Positions 10,765 to 19,089 of a stretch of 64,000 bases of DNA are shown here, piece by piece. Position numbers and translations under genes: made by a program. Numbering within the stretch: the first letter of the stretch is position 1; every line of letters starts with the position of its first letter. The notes under the pieces were generated by a model. It was given only the letters and a program-made list of their open reading frames with translations, did not search any database and had not been told where the DNA came from. Source of the stretch: Macrosoma leucophasiata (taxonomy: Eukaryota; Arthropoda; Insecta; Lepidoptera; Hedylidae). Where the stretch lies: the NCBI GenBank assembly GCA_036365455.1, contig JAWQUS010000023.1, forward strand, positions 5,952,001 to 6,016,000, read 5' to 3'.

Positions 10765-12158
10765 AGCTTTTGATTGATTAGATCACGATAGCATCTGGAG
10801 AGCACTAGACCGTCAAGGAGCTGAGGCCAAGTACATTTGAATACTCAAGAACATTTACTCCAAGAGCACGGCTCAAATCCAGCTGGAAAGATAGGAAAAG
10901 AATTCCCATTCGAAAGGAGGTAAGGCAGCGTGACCCTATATCACCGAAACTGTTCTTTGCGGTTCTAGAAATGATTTTTAGAAACCTGCATTGGGAAAGA
11001 CATGGAATTAATATAAACGACTGCAAACTCAACCATCTTCGTTTCGCAGATGATATTGTTCTATTTTCTGAGTCGGCAGATAATTTAGAGGACATGCTAC
11101 AAGAACTATCAGATGAAAGTACCAAAGTAGGTCTATCAATGAACACATTGAAAACAAAGGTAATGACTAACTCAAATAAAAAAGACAGTATCAAAATAAA
11201 CGGTGGAAGTATGGGAATAGAATATGTCAATGAATACATATGTTTAGGTCAACTACTATCTACAGAAAACACAATGCAAAAGGAAATAGACAGAAGGATA
11301 ATAAACAGCTGGAAACTGTTTTGGTCCCTTAGCGAAGTTATGAAGGACGAAGATATGCCCATGAAGGACAAAAGAATGATTTATAACTCATGTGTCCATA
11401 CCTGCTTATCGTATGGGTGTCAAACATGGGCACTAAATGAGCAACAACTCAAAAAAAAACAAGTTTGCCAAAATAGCATGGAAAGAAGCGTAATTGGAGT
11501 CAAAAGAAGAGATAAGGTAAAATTACAAAACATAAAGGCAAAAACAAAATTTAAAAATATATAAATAAAAATAAATAAAATACGCTTACACTCACAGCCC
11601 CACAGTAGGTATAAACCTGTGTCGTGGGTGCCGTTGTACACATACAACACATACACAAACACCCAGACCCGAAACAAATATCTGTAGGCCATACAAATAT
11701 TTGTTCCGGTGCGGGGATCGAACCCGCGACCCTTCGAATAAAACGGTGATTTTGCACCGCTGGACTAACCGGGTCGTCAAATGTACTATACAAGCACTTG
11801 AAATGGAAATGGACGGGACACATGCTAAGGAAAGAAAACGAGAAGTCGACGAGACAAGTTACAGAATGGTACCCACGGGACAGCAAAAGGAATAAAGGTA
11901 GACAAACAAAACGTTGGGAAGATCATATAAGAAAGATAGCTGGTCCAGAATGGACACGCACTGCCAAGGATAGGACAACATGGAAAGCTTTAGAGGAGGC
12001 CTTTGTCGAAGGACAAGCTGTGAAAGAAAAACCAATTGTAACAAGTTAGTAGTGAAAATAGTAGCTAAATTTATTTAAAAGAAAAAAGAAAAAAAACACT
12101 GTTATATTGCCCACTATTTAAGTAACAGCAATAAAGGCTTATTTTATTTATTTATTTT
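10765..12158 (+). pseudogene. LINE-D: RTE-like reverse transcriptase fragment, split by SINE-E
   Basis: 5'-truncated non-LTR retrotransposon. Reading starts at AFD-like sequence (10765). With stops and frame changes it continues into PISPKLF (near 10937), HLRFADDIVLF (RT palm motif with catalytic YADD-type FADD, near 11040) and EYICLGQ. It then enters the C-terminal RTE-type segment (YNSC…LSYGCQTWAL; MERSVIGVKRRDK; then KWKWTGHML…GPEWTRTAKDRTTW) and ends at 12047. The 3' UTR ends in TTTATTTATTTATT repeats near 12158, as RTE elements often do. A SINE-E insertion at 11563-11782 separates two parts in different frames. The frame change at the ALEM/LKWKW junction is also present in the inverted copy at 13998-14718. 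It is a dead copy and cannot encode a working enzyme. Confidence 0.85.
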
Positions 12159-12530
12159 TTGTCGTAACACACGGCCAGATTTGGTTCGGAGCGTACAGAA
12201 TCCGCTAAAAATGAATGTACCTAATTTATATGTAAATGTAAAATTTTAATTTAAGTGTAAGTAATGTACCCCTATCACCCTCTGCCTATCCCGTAAAGAG
12301 AAATATTGCACATCGACCTTAGGAACGAGACTTCGGATTATTTCCGGTCTATAGAGCGTTAGCTCTTTCGCACCTTACCTATCTGACGTTTATCGGCCAT
12401 TTTGATCAAATTTTGACCAATACTGGACTACGGATGCTTACGTAGGTAGTGTGTAGCAGAGATACCGATCTACGAAGCCGATACTAGCCGATTATCTCTT
12501 TTATAGGCTCGATTTGTAATATTTATTGCT
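11216..12530 (+). repeat. Long inverted duplication, arm 1
   Basis: Arm 1 (11216-12530) is the reverse complement of arm 2 (13635-14720), allowing for the 220 bp SINE-E present only in arm 1. The arms carry the LINE-D 3' half, ~140 bp of unique flank (GTCGTAACACACGGCCAGAT onward) and MITE-G. Sharing of unique flank means a segment was duplicated, not that LINE-D inserted twice. Confidence 0.85.
11563..11782 (-). mobile_element. SINE-E, full length, inside LINE-D
   Basis: Read on the minus strand: tRNA-like head with A-box-like GTTAGTCCAGCGGTG and B-box GGGTTCGATCC, then the SINE-E body, then a TTTTATTTATTTTTATTT tail. The uninterrupted copy of LINE-D at 13998-14718 gives the empty site (…AAAAATATAT|GTACTATAC…), so the insertion boundaries are well defined. 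Confidence 0.92.
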
Positions 12531-12540
12531 GAGCACTGTA
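12301..12540 (+). mobile_element. MITE-G, copy 1
   Basis: Starts inside the left TIR (AAATATTGCACATCGACC) and has a complete right TIR (GGCTCGATTTGTAATATTTA…TGAGCACTGTA). The centre is CATTTTGATCAAATTTTGAC. Confidence 0.8.
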
Positions 12541-13231
12541 TGTACATATCTTATGAACAGTTTGCAACTCTAGCGTCGAACGTGTATGCCAACCGGGTCA
12601 TATAATTATTAGAGGTGAGCGAGGCGAGGCGAGGTTGCCTCCATCTCACTATTGAATTATATCGGGCCGCACGGTTATTACAAGCTTAGAGAACTTGTAT
12701 GAAATTATAAGAATATAATATCTCCATTAGTTACCGTAAATTATAATACCAATAAGGAAGGAATTATTTATTCCTAAGAAAAATTGTATCATAAGTATCG
12801 CATGTATGATATTCGATGAGGTTTGACTCTGTGGGTTTTACCATCATTGTTCGATTGACTAACTGCACTAGCCCAAGCATTTTCCTCCACTGGTGGGGTC
12901 GTCACTGTCAATGTCGTGGAAAGAAGGGTAACCTAAATTAAGCCCTATTCAGACCTGCGCGTTATTCGCTACCGATGTGGGGAGCAGACACCGCGTGGTG
13001 ATGCGGTATATGAAGTGCCGCGTCTATGTTCCGCTCTAGTCGCGGAACTGCTTACAAAATGCCCGAGTGAAAAACGCTCGGTAGTTCCGCTCCCCACGAC
13101 GGTAGCGAATAATGCGCAGATCTGAATAGGGCATTACAAATATTAATTTCGTCACTCTATATGTCACATGATATGTGTCGATCCATCTCCGTAAAGACAC
13201 AAAAATTTGGGGTGCTTAATTATTACTATAC
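12541..13231. other. Spacer of the inverted duplication, nothing recognised
   Basis: 12610-12650 has a GAGGCGAGGCGAGG run. ATTCAGACCTGCGCGTTATTCGCTACCG near 12950 is roughly inverted at 13100-13130 (GGTAGCGAATAATGCGCAGATCTGAAT), giving a ~190 bp imperfect palindrome that is probably another MITE. Confidence 0.45.
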
Positions 13232-13538
13232 TCTTAATAATTGTTTTATATTATTTCGCATTAACACATGCTTGTGAAATATATTTTATTTTAAAGAAAA
13301 TGGAAAGAAAAATTTGACTTCAGGCGAGACTCGAACTCGCGGCCTACTGGGAATCTAGTCCAGCCGCTCTTCCAATTGAGCTACTGAAGTCCTGCCCGAT
13401 TTGTCAAATCTTTCCTTCACATTTATTGCATTGCTTTATGGTAGCAGCAGCGCCATCTATTGCCAACTATGCTAGTTAGGCAACCGTTATATTAGACTTT
13501 GCAGTTTATTGAATATCGTAAAGAAGTCGCTTTTACCC
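13232..13538 (-). mobile_element. tRNA-like element F, copy 1
   Basis: Read on the minus strand: a ~145 bp spacer, a 76 nt tRNA-like block (13316-13391), then an ~85 bp tail through AAGAAAAATTTG…CATGTGTTAATGCG. A direct second tail copy follows at 13539-13625. Termini and transposition mode are unknown. Confidence 0.7.
13316..13391 (-). tRNA. tRNA-like sequence in element F (probably not a functional tRNA)
   Basis: 76 nt with an 8 bp end stem (GACTTCAG/CTGAAGTC), D-arm GCTC…GAGC, T-arm GCGAG-TTCGAGT-CTCGC and both internal promoter-like boxes. The anticodon stem CTGGA/CCCAG has one mismatch. Its loop would present AGA, a serine anticodon, but there is no long variable arm and position 37 is a pyrimidine. 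A one-base variant lies at 15041-15116. It is best read as the head of a SINE-like element or a tRNA pseudogene. Confidence 0.55.
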
Positions 13539-13633
13539 TTAATAATTGTTTTATATTATTTCGAATTAACACATGCTTGTGAAATATATTTTATTTTAAA
13601 GAAAAATGTAAAGAAAAAAAATTTTTTTTCCAT

Positions 13634-13857
13634 ATATTACGAATTGAGCCTATAAAAGAAATAATCGGCTAGTATCGGCTTCGTAGAGCGTTATCTCTGC
13701 TACACACTACCTACGTAAGCATCCGTAGTCCGGTATTGGTCAAAATTTGATCAAAATGGCCGATAAACGTCAGATAGGTAAGGTTCGAAAGAGCTAACGC
13801 TCTACAGACCCGAAATAATCCGAAGTCTCGTTCCTAAGGTCGATGTGCAATATTTCT
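13634..13857 (-). mobile_element. MITE-G, copy 2
   Basis: Reverse copy of 12301-12540 inside arm 2, with the same truncation of one TIR at TTGCAATATTTCTCTT. The shared truncation shows that it was duplicated with the arm. Confidence 0.8.
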
Positions 13858-14720
13858 CTTTACGGGATAGGCAGAGGGTGATAGGGGTACATTACTTACA
13901 CTTAAATTAAAATTTTACATTTACATATAAATAGGTACATTCATTTTTAGCGGATTCTGTACGCTCCGAACCAAATCTGGCCGTGTGTTACGACAAAAAA
14001 TAAATAAATAAAATAAGCCTTTATTGCTGTTACTTAAATAGTGGGCAATATAACAGTGTTTTTTTTTCTTTTTTCTTTTAAATAAATTTAGCTACTATTT
14101 TCACTACTAACTTGTTACAATTGGTTTTTCTTTCACAGCTTGTCCTTCGACAAAGGCCTCCTCTAAAGCTTTCCATGTTGTCCTATCCTTGGCAGTGCGT
14201 GTCCATTCTGGACCAGCTATCTTTCTTATATCATCTTCCCAACGTTTTGTTTGTCTACCTTCATTCCTTTTGCTGTCCCGTGGGTACCATTCTGTAACTT
14301 GTCTCGTCCACTTCTCGTTTTCTTCCCTTAGCATGTGTCCCATCCATCTCCATTTCAAGTGCTTGTATAGTACATATATTTTTAAATTTTGTTTTTGCCT
14401 TTATGTTTTGTAATTTTACCTTATCTCTTCTTTTGACTCCAATTACGCTTCTTTCCATGCTATTTTGGCAAACTTGTATTTTTTTGAGTTGTTGCTCATT
14501 TAGTGCCCATGTTTGACACCCATACGATAAGCAGGGGAGGATACATGAATTATAAATCATTCTTTTGTCCTTCATGGGCATATCTTCGTCCTTCATAACT
14601 TCGCTAAGTCGGACCAAAACCGTTTCCAGCTGTTTATTATCCTTCTGTCTATTTCCTTTTGCATTGTGTTTTCTGTAGATAGTAGTTGACCTAAATATAT
14701 GTATTCATTGACATATTCTA
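13635..14720 (-). repeat. Long inverted duplication, arm 2
   Basis: Reverse complement of 11216-12530 without SINE-E. It stops exactly where element F tail sequence begins (14723). Confidence 0.85.
13998..14718 (-). pseudogene. LINE-D C-terminal fragment, inverted copy
   Basis: Minus-strand RTE-like sequence from EYIYLGQ (14700) through LSYGCQTWALNEQQ, MERSVIGVKRRDK and, after the same frame change as in the forward copy, KWRWMGHML, GPEWTRTAKDRTTW and the stop near 14107. The 3' UTR and TTTA-type tail reach 13998. It has no SINE-E insertion. Only the end of the RT and the C-terminal segment remain; the catalytic motifs lie outside the duplicated part. Confidence 0.85.
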
Positions 14721-14722
14721 TT

Positions 14723-14893
14723 TTAATAATTGTTTTATATTATTTCGCATTAACACATGCTTGTGAAATATATTTTATTTTAAAGAAAAATGGAAAGAAT
14801 TTTTTTTTTCAAATTTTTCTTTCCATTTTTCTTTAAAATAAAATATATTTCACAAGCATGTGTTAATGCGAAATAATATAAAACAATTATTAA
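14723..14893. repeat. Perfect 77 bp hairpin of element F tails
   Basis: The left arm 14723-14799 (from TTAATAATTGTTTTATATTA) and right arm 14817-14893 are exact reverse complements around a 17 bp T-rich loop. Both arms are element F tail sequence. Confidence 0.95.
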
Positions 14894-15152
14894 GGGTAAA
14901 AGCGACTTCTTTACGATATTCAATAAACTGCAAAGTCTATTATATCGGTTGCCTAACTAGCATAGTTGGCAATAGATGGCGCTGCTGCTACCATAAAGCA
15001 ATGCAATAAATATGAAGGAAAGATTTGACAAATCGGGCAGGACTTCAGTAGCTCAATTGGAAGAGCGGCTGGACTAGATTCCCAGTATGCCGCGAGTTCG
15101 AGTCTCGCCTGAAGTCAAATTTTTCTTTCCATTTTTCTTTAAAATAAAATAC
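14807..15152 (+). mobile_element. tRNA-like element F, copy 2
   Basis: Order on the plus strand: tail in reverse (14817-14893), spacer (AAAAGCGACTTCTTTACGAT…ATAGATGGCGCTGCTGC), tRNA-like block (15041-15116), then tail AAATTTTTCTTTCCATTTTT. The reverse of copy 1 apart from small differences. Confidence 0.7.
15041..15116 (+). tRNA. tRNA-like sequence in element F (probably not a functional tRNA)
   Basis: Same 76 nt fold as 13316-13391, with one substitution in the variable region (CCCAGTATGCC instead of CCCAGTAGGCC). The AGA anticodon and lack of a serine-type long arm argue against a working tRNA. Confidence 0.55.
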
Positions 15153-15384
15153 TATACTCTTACCAGTTAGTTACCCTTATCTACCAGATTGATTCAAACG
15201 TATCTGGGATATTTCCGCTGAAAATGCTTTCTAGAAGTTTCGTCGAATGATAACCATCGATTCGCTTCGATAAGCTGTTGCGATAGTCCAATGTGCGTCA
15301 TTTGATATATGATATGGCACTGAAAGCATCCGATAATGATAAAAATAGAGATTCGAATAATGTATGAGCCCACTGCTTACTGTT

Positions 15385-15620
15385 GTCAGAGAATATGTAA
15401 AAATACTACGTAAAGAATGGACACTTCGACGTCTCGCCCGATTTCCCGGCATCACCCAACCTCCTCCCCTCTTATGGGCGACGGTTAGTATTTTCTACGT
15501 GCTACGCACACAGGTGCACGTAGAAATACACGTCACTAATTGATGTCTGTGTTAAAGAGTCCAAATTAAGGGTTTGTATGGAATTTTGGTGGAGTGTCCG
15601 CGGTGTGCTTCTGTTTAAAT
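15385..15620 (-). mobile_element. Repeat AA, near-complete copy
   Basis: Reverse of 52907-53135: CAGAGAATATGTAA, GAATGGACACTTCGACGTC, CGCCCGATTTCCC, GTGCTACGCACACAGGTGCA, then TTTGTATGGAATTTTGG, GGAGTGTCCGCGGTGTG. Confidence 0.8.
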
Positions 15621-15799
15621 GTTCCTAGTTACACGGAACATTTACCTTTCTTTCACGGGCATGCTATTTGGTGAATGGTTTTCGGTTAGAGCCACTAAAC
15701 TACAACGTGCACACAACTAGTGCGTTTAGAAACACACACCTTATTGAACGGGATTCTGCATGGAACCGAAACGTTTTATGGCTGAATGAAAGCGCTATT

Positions 15800-16072
15800 A
15801 CTGGTGGTAGAGCTCCAGCGACAGAGCTCGCGGGCGTAGGCACCACAGTATTATCTAATATACTTGCCGCTAAATGGTAGTGTTCAGTACTATCGTGACC
15901 CGGTCAGGTGGCAATGTACGGCCCTGTAATTTCCGGCACAGAGGCATAACACCTTAGGCCTCAGAAGTGGTAACGCCTCTGCATTTTGACCTTTGGTCTT
16001 TTTGTGGTCATCACTTTAACATCAATGTAAACTGCATGCTTGTTTGCCACTTTCATTACATAAATAAAAAAA
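15800..16072 (+). mobile_element. SINE-A, nearly full length
   Basis: Intact head (GAGCTCCAGCGACAGAGCTC, one arm mutated) and A-rich tail. A ~20 bp deletion lies between TGACCTTTGGTC and the CATCAC block. Confidence 0.88.
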
Positions 16073-16659
16073 CAGTCCGTTCGAATTTCGGCTCCGGCTA
16101 ATTGCTATTACAAAACCTTTAAATCCAATTTTCTTATTTTGAAATATAAAAAATATATCTTTGGCACAAAATTTCCTTCCATATTAAAGACACTTTCCCC
16201 CCGGGAGACATTTGTTTGACCTGTATATTAAAGTAATATGGATTGCAGTAGAACTATGAAGTAAGAAAATACTGCGAGTAAGCACAAAATGAACTAAAGC
16301 CCAGCTGAGATAGAGAGATCAACAATTTAATATCAGCGAACTAACCGGTAAAGTACACAACTTCGCGAACCACATCAATTTAATAAAGAGAGTGGTCTCG
16401 TGTCTTTAATAAATTGCAGAAACCAGGCTTTATCGCTCACCAACTTGCTTGGAGTTTGGAAGTGTTTTTTTTTCACTTTTCGCAAATTCAAAGATTTACG
16501 ACTGTTTAGACTTGGATTAAGGAAATAACGTTAATTATCTCAAGCGTAAATAATCTCTGATTAGCGAAACTGGACGTTATCGTTATTAGTTGGAAATGAG
16601 GCGAAAGTTTGCATAAAATTGAAAAATACGTTTAGGGAATGACATTATTTGATATTTTT

Positions 16660-16768
16660 ATTTTTACGCGATATATTTTTTTTTTTTATTTAGTCGGTAT
16701 AAAGGTAAAAAAAAAAATTATATTTTTATCGAAAATATTATCGCGTAACGACCCGGTTTTAAAAATGT
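16660..16768. mobile_element. Small TIR element, diverged
   Basis: TTTACGCGATA…AGTCGGTATAAAGGT…TATTTTTATCGAAAATATTA…CGCGTAACGACCCGG matches, in reverse, the 108 bp element at 20857-20964. It has expanded A/T runs. Confidence 0.5.
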
Positions 16769-16979
16769 GTGTGATAAATGTGAAACGCGAGGGTTTTAAA
16801 AGTTATATTATTTGATATATTCGTGATTGCTTATTGATACTAAAAAAAAGTATAAATGTTAAGTCAAAATGAAGCGGGGTTCCAAATTTAATATAGTAAT
16901 GTGTAATTGTTAATTGGCTGATATTTACGGCATAGTCCCGGGTGGTTCACAAATTTTAACTTGCGTTGTATGACAAGTA

Positions 16980-17102
16980 CGGTTGTAGAGTTCCAATGTT
17001 AAGCTCGAGGGCGTAGGCACCACCGCATTACCTAATTTATCTGCCGCTAAATGGTAGTGCTCAACATTATCGTGTTCCGGTTAGATGGTAATGTATGGCC
17101 CC
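16980..17102 (+). mobile_element. SINE-A, 3'-truncated
   Basis: Head and first half only (GGGCGTAGGCACCACCGCAT, CCGCTAAATGGTAGTGCTCA, TGTTCCGGTTAGATGGTAAT). Quite diverged. Confidence 0.75.
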
Positions 17103-17694
17103 ACAATAAAGCATGGTATGACACAATTACTAATATGGTTTTGACTCATATGATTTTTTTTTATTGTAGTAGGTTTTTGTTTTGTAGTCATCATCTCGTA
17201 TTTTGCGCGCTTCATTTCCTTTTTCTGTAATCTGTTTAAAAGAGTAGATGTTAAATCAAAATCAGGCAGGGATGAAAATTGTATATTCTCGTATTTAAGT
17301 TTTTATCCATGCTGATTTATGAATACTTACTTATGCGCGTGATTCGTGCAAAAGTGCTAAATACTCAAATACGTAAATTTTTAACTACACCAATTTTATC
17401 AAAATTCAGGATTTGGGAGTGATTTTTCACTTTTGCAAATTCAAGGTTTTGCGGCTGTTTAGACTTGGATTAAGGAAATAACGTTAATTATTATCTTAAG
17501 CGTATATAATTTCAGATTAGCTAAACTGGTTATCGTTCTGAATTCGAAATGAGGCGAAGGTTTGTATAAAAATAGAAGAAAAATAAATTTAGGTAATGAA
17601 ATCGTTTGATATGTAGTTACAGTCAGGGCACTTGCAGTTTATCCAAAATAAATTAAATAAAGCTTCATTCGTAATTTACCATACATGTGAACTG

Positions 17695-17850
17695 CATGCA
17701 AAAACCGGCTAAGTGCGAGTCACTAACATACAGATATTCAAAATTTCAATTCAAATTTCAACTAAAAATAGGTAGGGCTCAATGAGGTCCAGTATTTTCG
17801 GAGAAAAAAGGCTGTAACAGACAGACAGACGCACGAGTGATGTTATAGGT
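17695..17850 (+). repeat. Common insect repeat X, fragment
   Basis: AAAACCGGCTAAGTGCGAGTC and ACAGACAGACAGACGCACG are characteristic of a repeat I recall as widespread in lepidopteran introns. Further pieces lie at 38440, 54415 and 60946. Confidence 0.55.
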
Positions 17851-17930
17851 GTTGTTTTTGAGGCACGGAGTCCAAAAATACATGGTTAAACCCAAATGAG
17901 TCGATTAGTAAGCAAATCAAAGTCACGTAC

Positions 17931-18049
17931 CTGAAACTCGAGTTTGTAGAGGACTGGAAATTTCCGCCGCTGCTCGCACAGCTTGGGGAAGTTCTTCAGC
18001 TCCACTGGCCGGTCTGGTATCGTTTCCGATATTGAACCGTTCTCGTCGG
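17931..18049 (-). CDS. Candidate internal host-gene exon, 39 complete codons
   Basis: Read on the minus strand, a 119 bp open segment is bounded by a strong 3' splice site (TTCTATTCTGCAG, after a T-rich tract) and a strong 5' splice site (TTTCAG|GTACGTGA). It enters in phase 1 (two bases complete a codon) and leaves in phase 0. The 39 codons begin DENGSISETIPDRPVELKNF and end KLEFQ; the composition is charged and not low-complexity. Codon choice is more G/C-rich at third positions than the AT-rich surroundings, as expected for coding DNA. The pattern RPV-(4)-F…LEF resembles the start of a receptor-type tyrosine phosphatase cytoplasmic domain, but the piece is too short for a firm assignment. 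No other exon of the gene was found. It overlaps no repeat family seen here. The longer open frame around it (17886-18194) merely reads through both splice sites. Confidence 0.62.
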
Positions 18050-19080
18050 CTGCAGAATAGAAATACTTAGTATTAGAGAACAGTTTTATACCGATAATAC
18101 AGATGGACCGCAAAGAACAAGATCCTGCACATTTGACAATGCAACTGAAAAAAAGACAAACCATTCTATAGCTAAAATAAGGGGGTAAGTCCACAATAAG
18201 TATTTTTTATTATATCGAATGGTGCGAAGCGAAAATATTTAAAAAGATATTATTATATTCCTTGTTCCATTTCAAATGTAGCAAAAGTTTCACGTAACAT
18301 AATGTTTTGATTTAGTGAAATGACTTACTTTGCCAGTCACAACACTCAAAATCTCTCAAACTCCGCAAATTTGTAGCTAAATTATGTGCAATTGAGCCTT
18401 ATCAGCCCCGTTGAATATTACAATACCTACATATAGATAAAAAGTAAACAATACATTAATCTTTTAATTCTGTTCTAGTTGAAAACACCAAACCAAACAT
18501 TTTGAATTATTTTAAATAGGAGGTTTTAGTCACATCACTCGGTGATTGTTTTTTTTACGTAATGATGGTAGCAAACAAGCATGTAGCCTACGTGAGTGGT
18601 AAATAAATACTACGACCATAAAGCAGTCACAAATACAACGTTATAGAAACTGCGGTTTAAGGAAAGATTTTAATTTAACTAAGATTAGATTTCGAAAAGA
18701 AAGCAATTCTAGTAAAAGATTTAAATTTGAAGATAATATTGAATGTGTTTTTTTGTAAGGAAGGTGGCAAACAAGCATCAGCTAACATTTATGTTAAGTG
18801 ACTGCAACCTATAGACATCTACACAAAAACTAGAAGTCAAAATGCAGATGCGTGGCCACCCGTGAGACTTAAGTTGTTATGCCTAAAACGTCGTAAGCGC
18901 ATGAAAAAATTGCGATCTCATCGTTTTCTGACAATGTTAAACTCGCGTCAAACGCGCTATAATCCGTTCCAATAGTGGCAAAGAGCAACGATCCTTATGG
19001 TTACAACTCTATACTTATCAGCTCTACAGTAGTTGTGGTGATTCACTATCGAAAATAAATAAAACATAATGTTTTATTAG
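18050..19080. other. Intron-like sequence with SINE-A tail remnants
   Basis: Mostly unrecognised. Reverse-strand SINE-A 3' parts lie at 18550-18605 (GCAAACAAGCATGTAGCC) and 18746-18880 (GGCAAACAAGCATCAGC, CAAAATGCAGATGCGTGGCC). Both are old and 5'-truncated. Confidence 0.55.
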
Positions 19081-19089
19081 AGTTCAGGG

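Larger units (their letters stand above)
16400..17625. repeat. 220 bp direct duplication, copies ~955 bp apart
   Basis: 16445-16660 and 17400-17620 share TTTTTCACTTTTGCAAATTC-type sequence, CTGTTTAGACTTGGATTAAG, GAAATAACGTTAATTAT and ATGAGGCGAA.GTTTG. The second copy lies ~310 bp from the candidate exon. Confidence 0.8.

Noticed and set aside
13316..13391. Functional tRNA gene
   Set aside because: Anticodon stem mismatch, pyrimidine at position 37, serine-type anticodon without a long variable arm, and membership in a dispersed element.
13232..13625. Terminal-repeat retrotransposon in miniature (direct ~85 bp ends)
   Set aside because: The direct repeats are element F tails that also occur inverted and singly; no primer-binding site or polypurine tract was identified.
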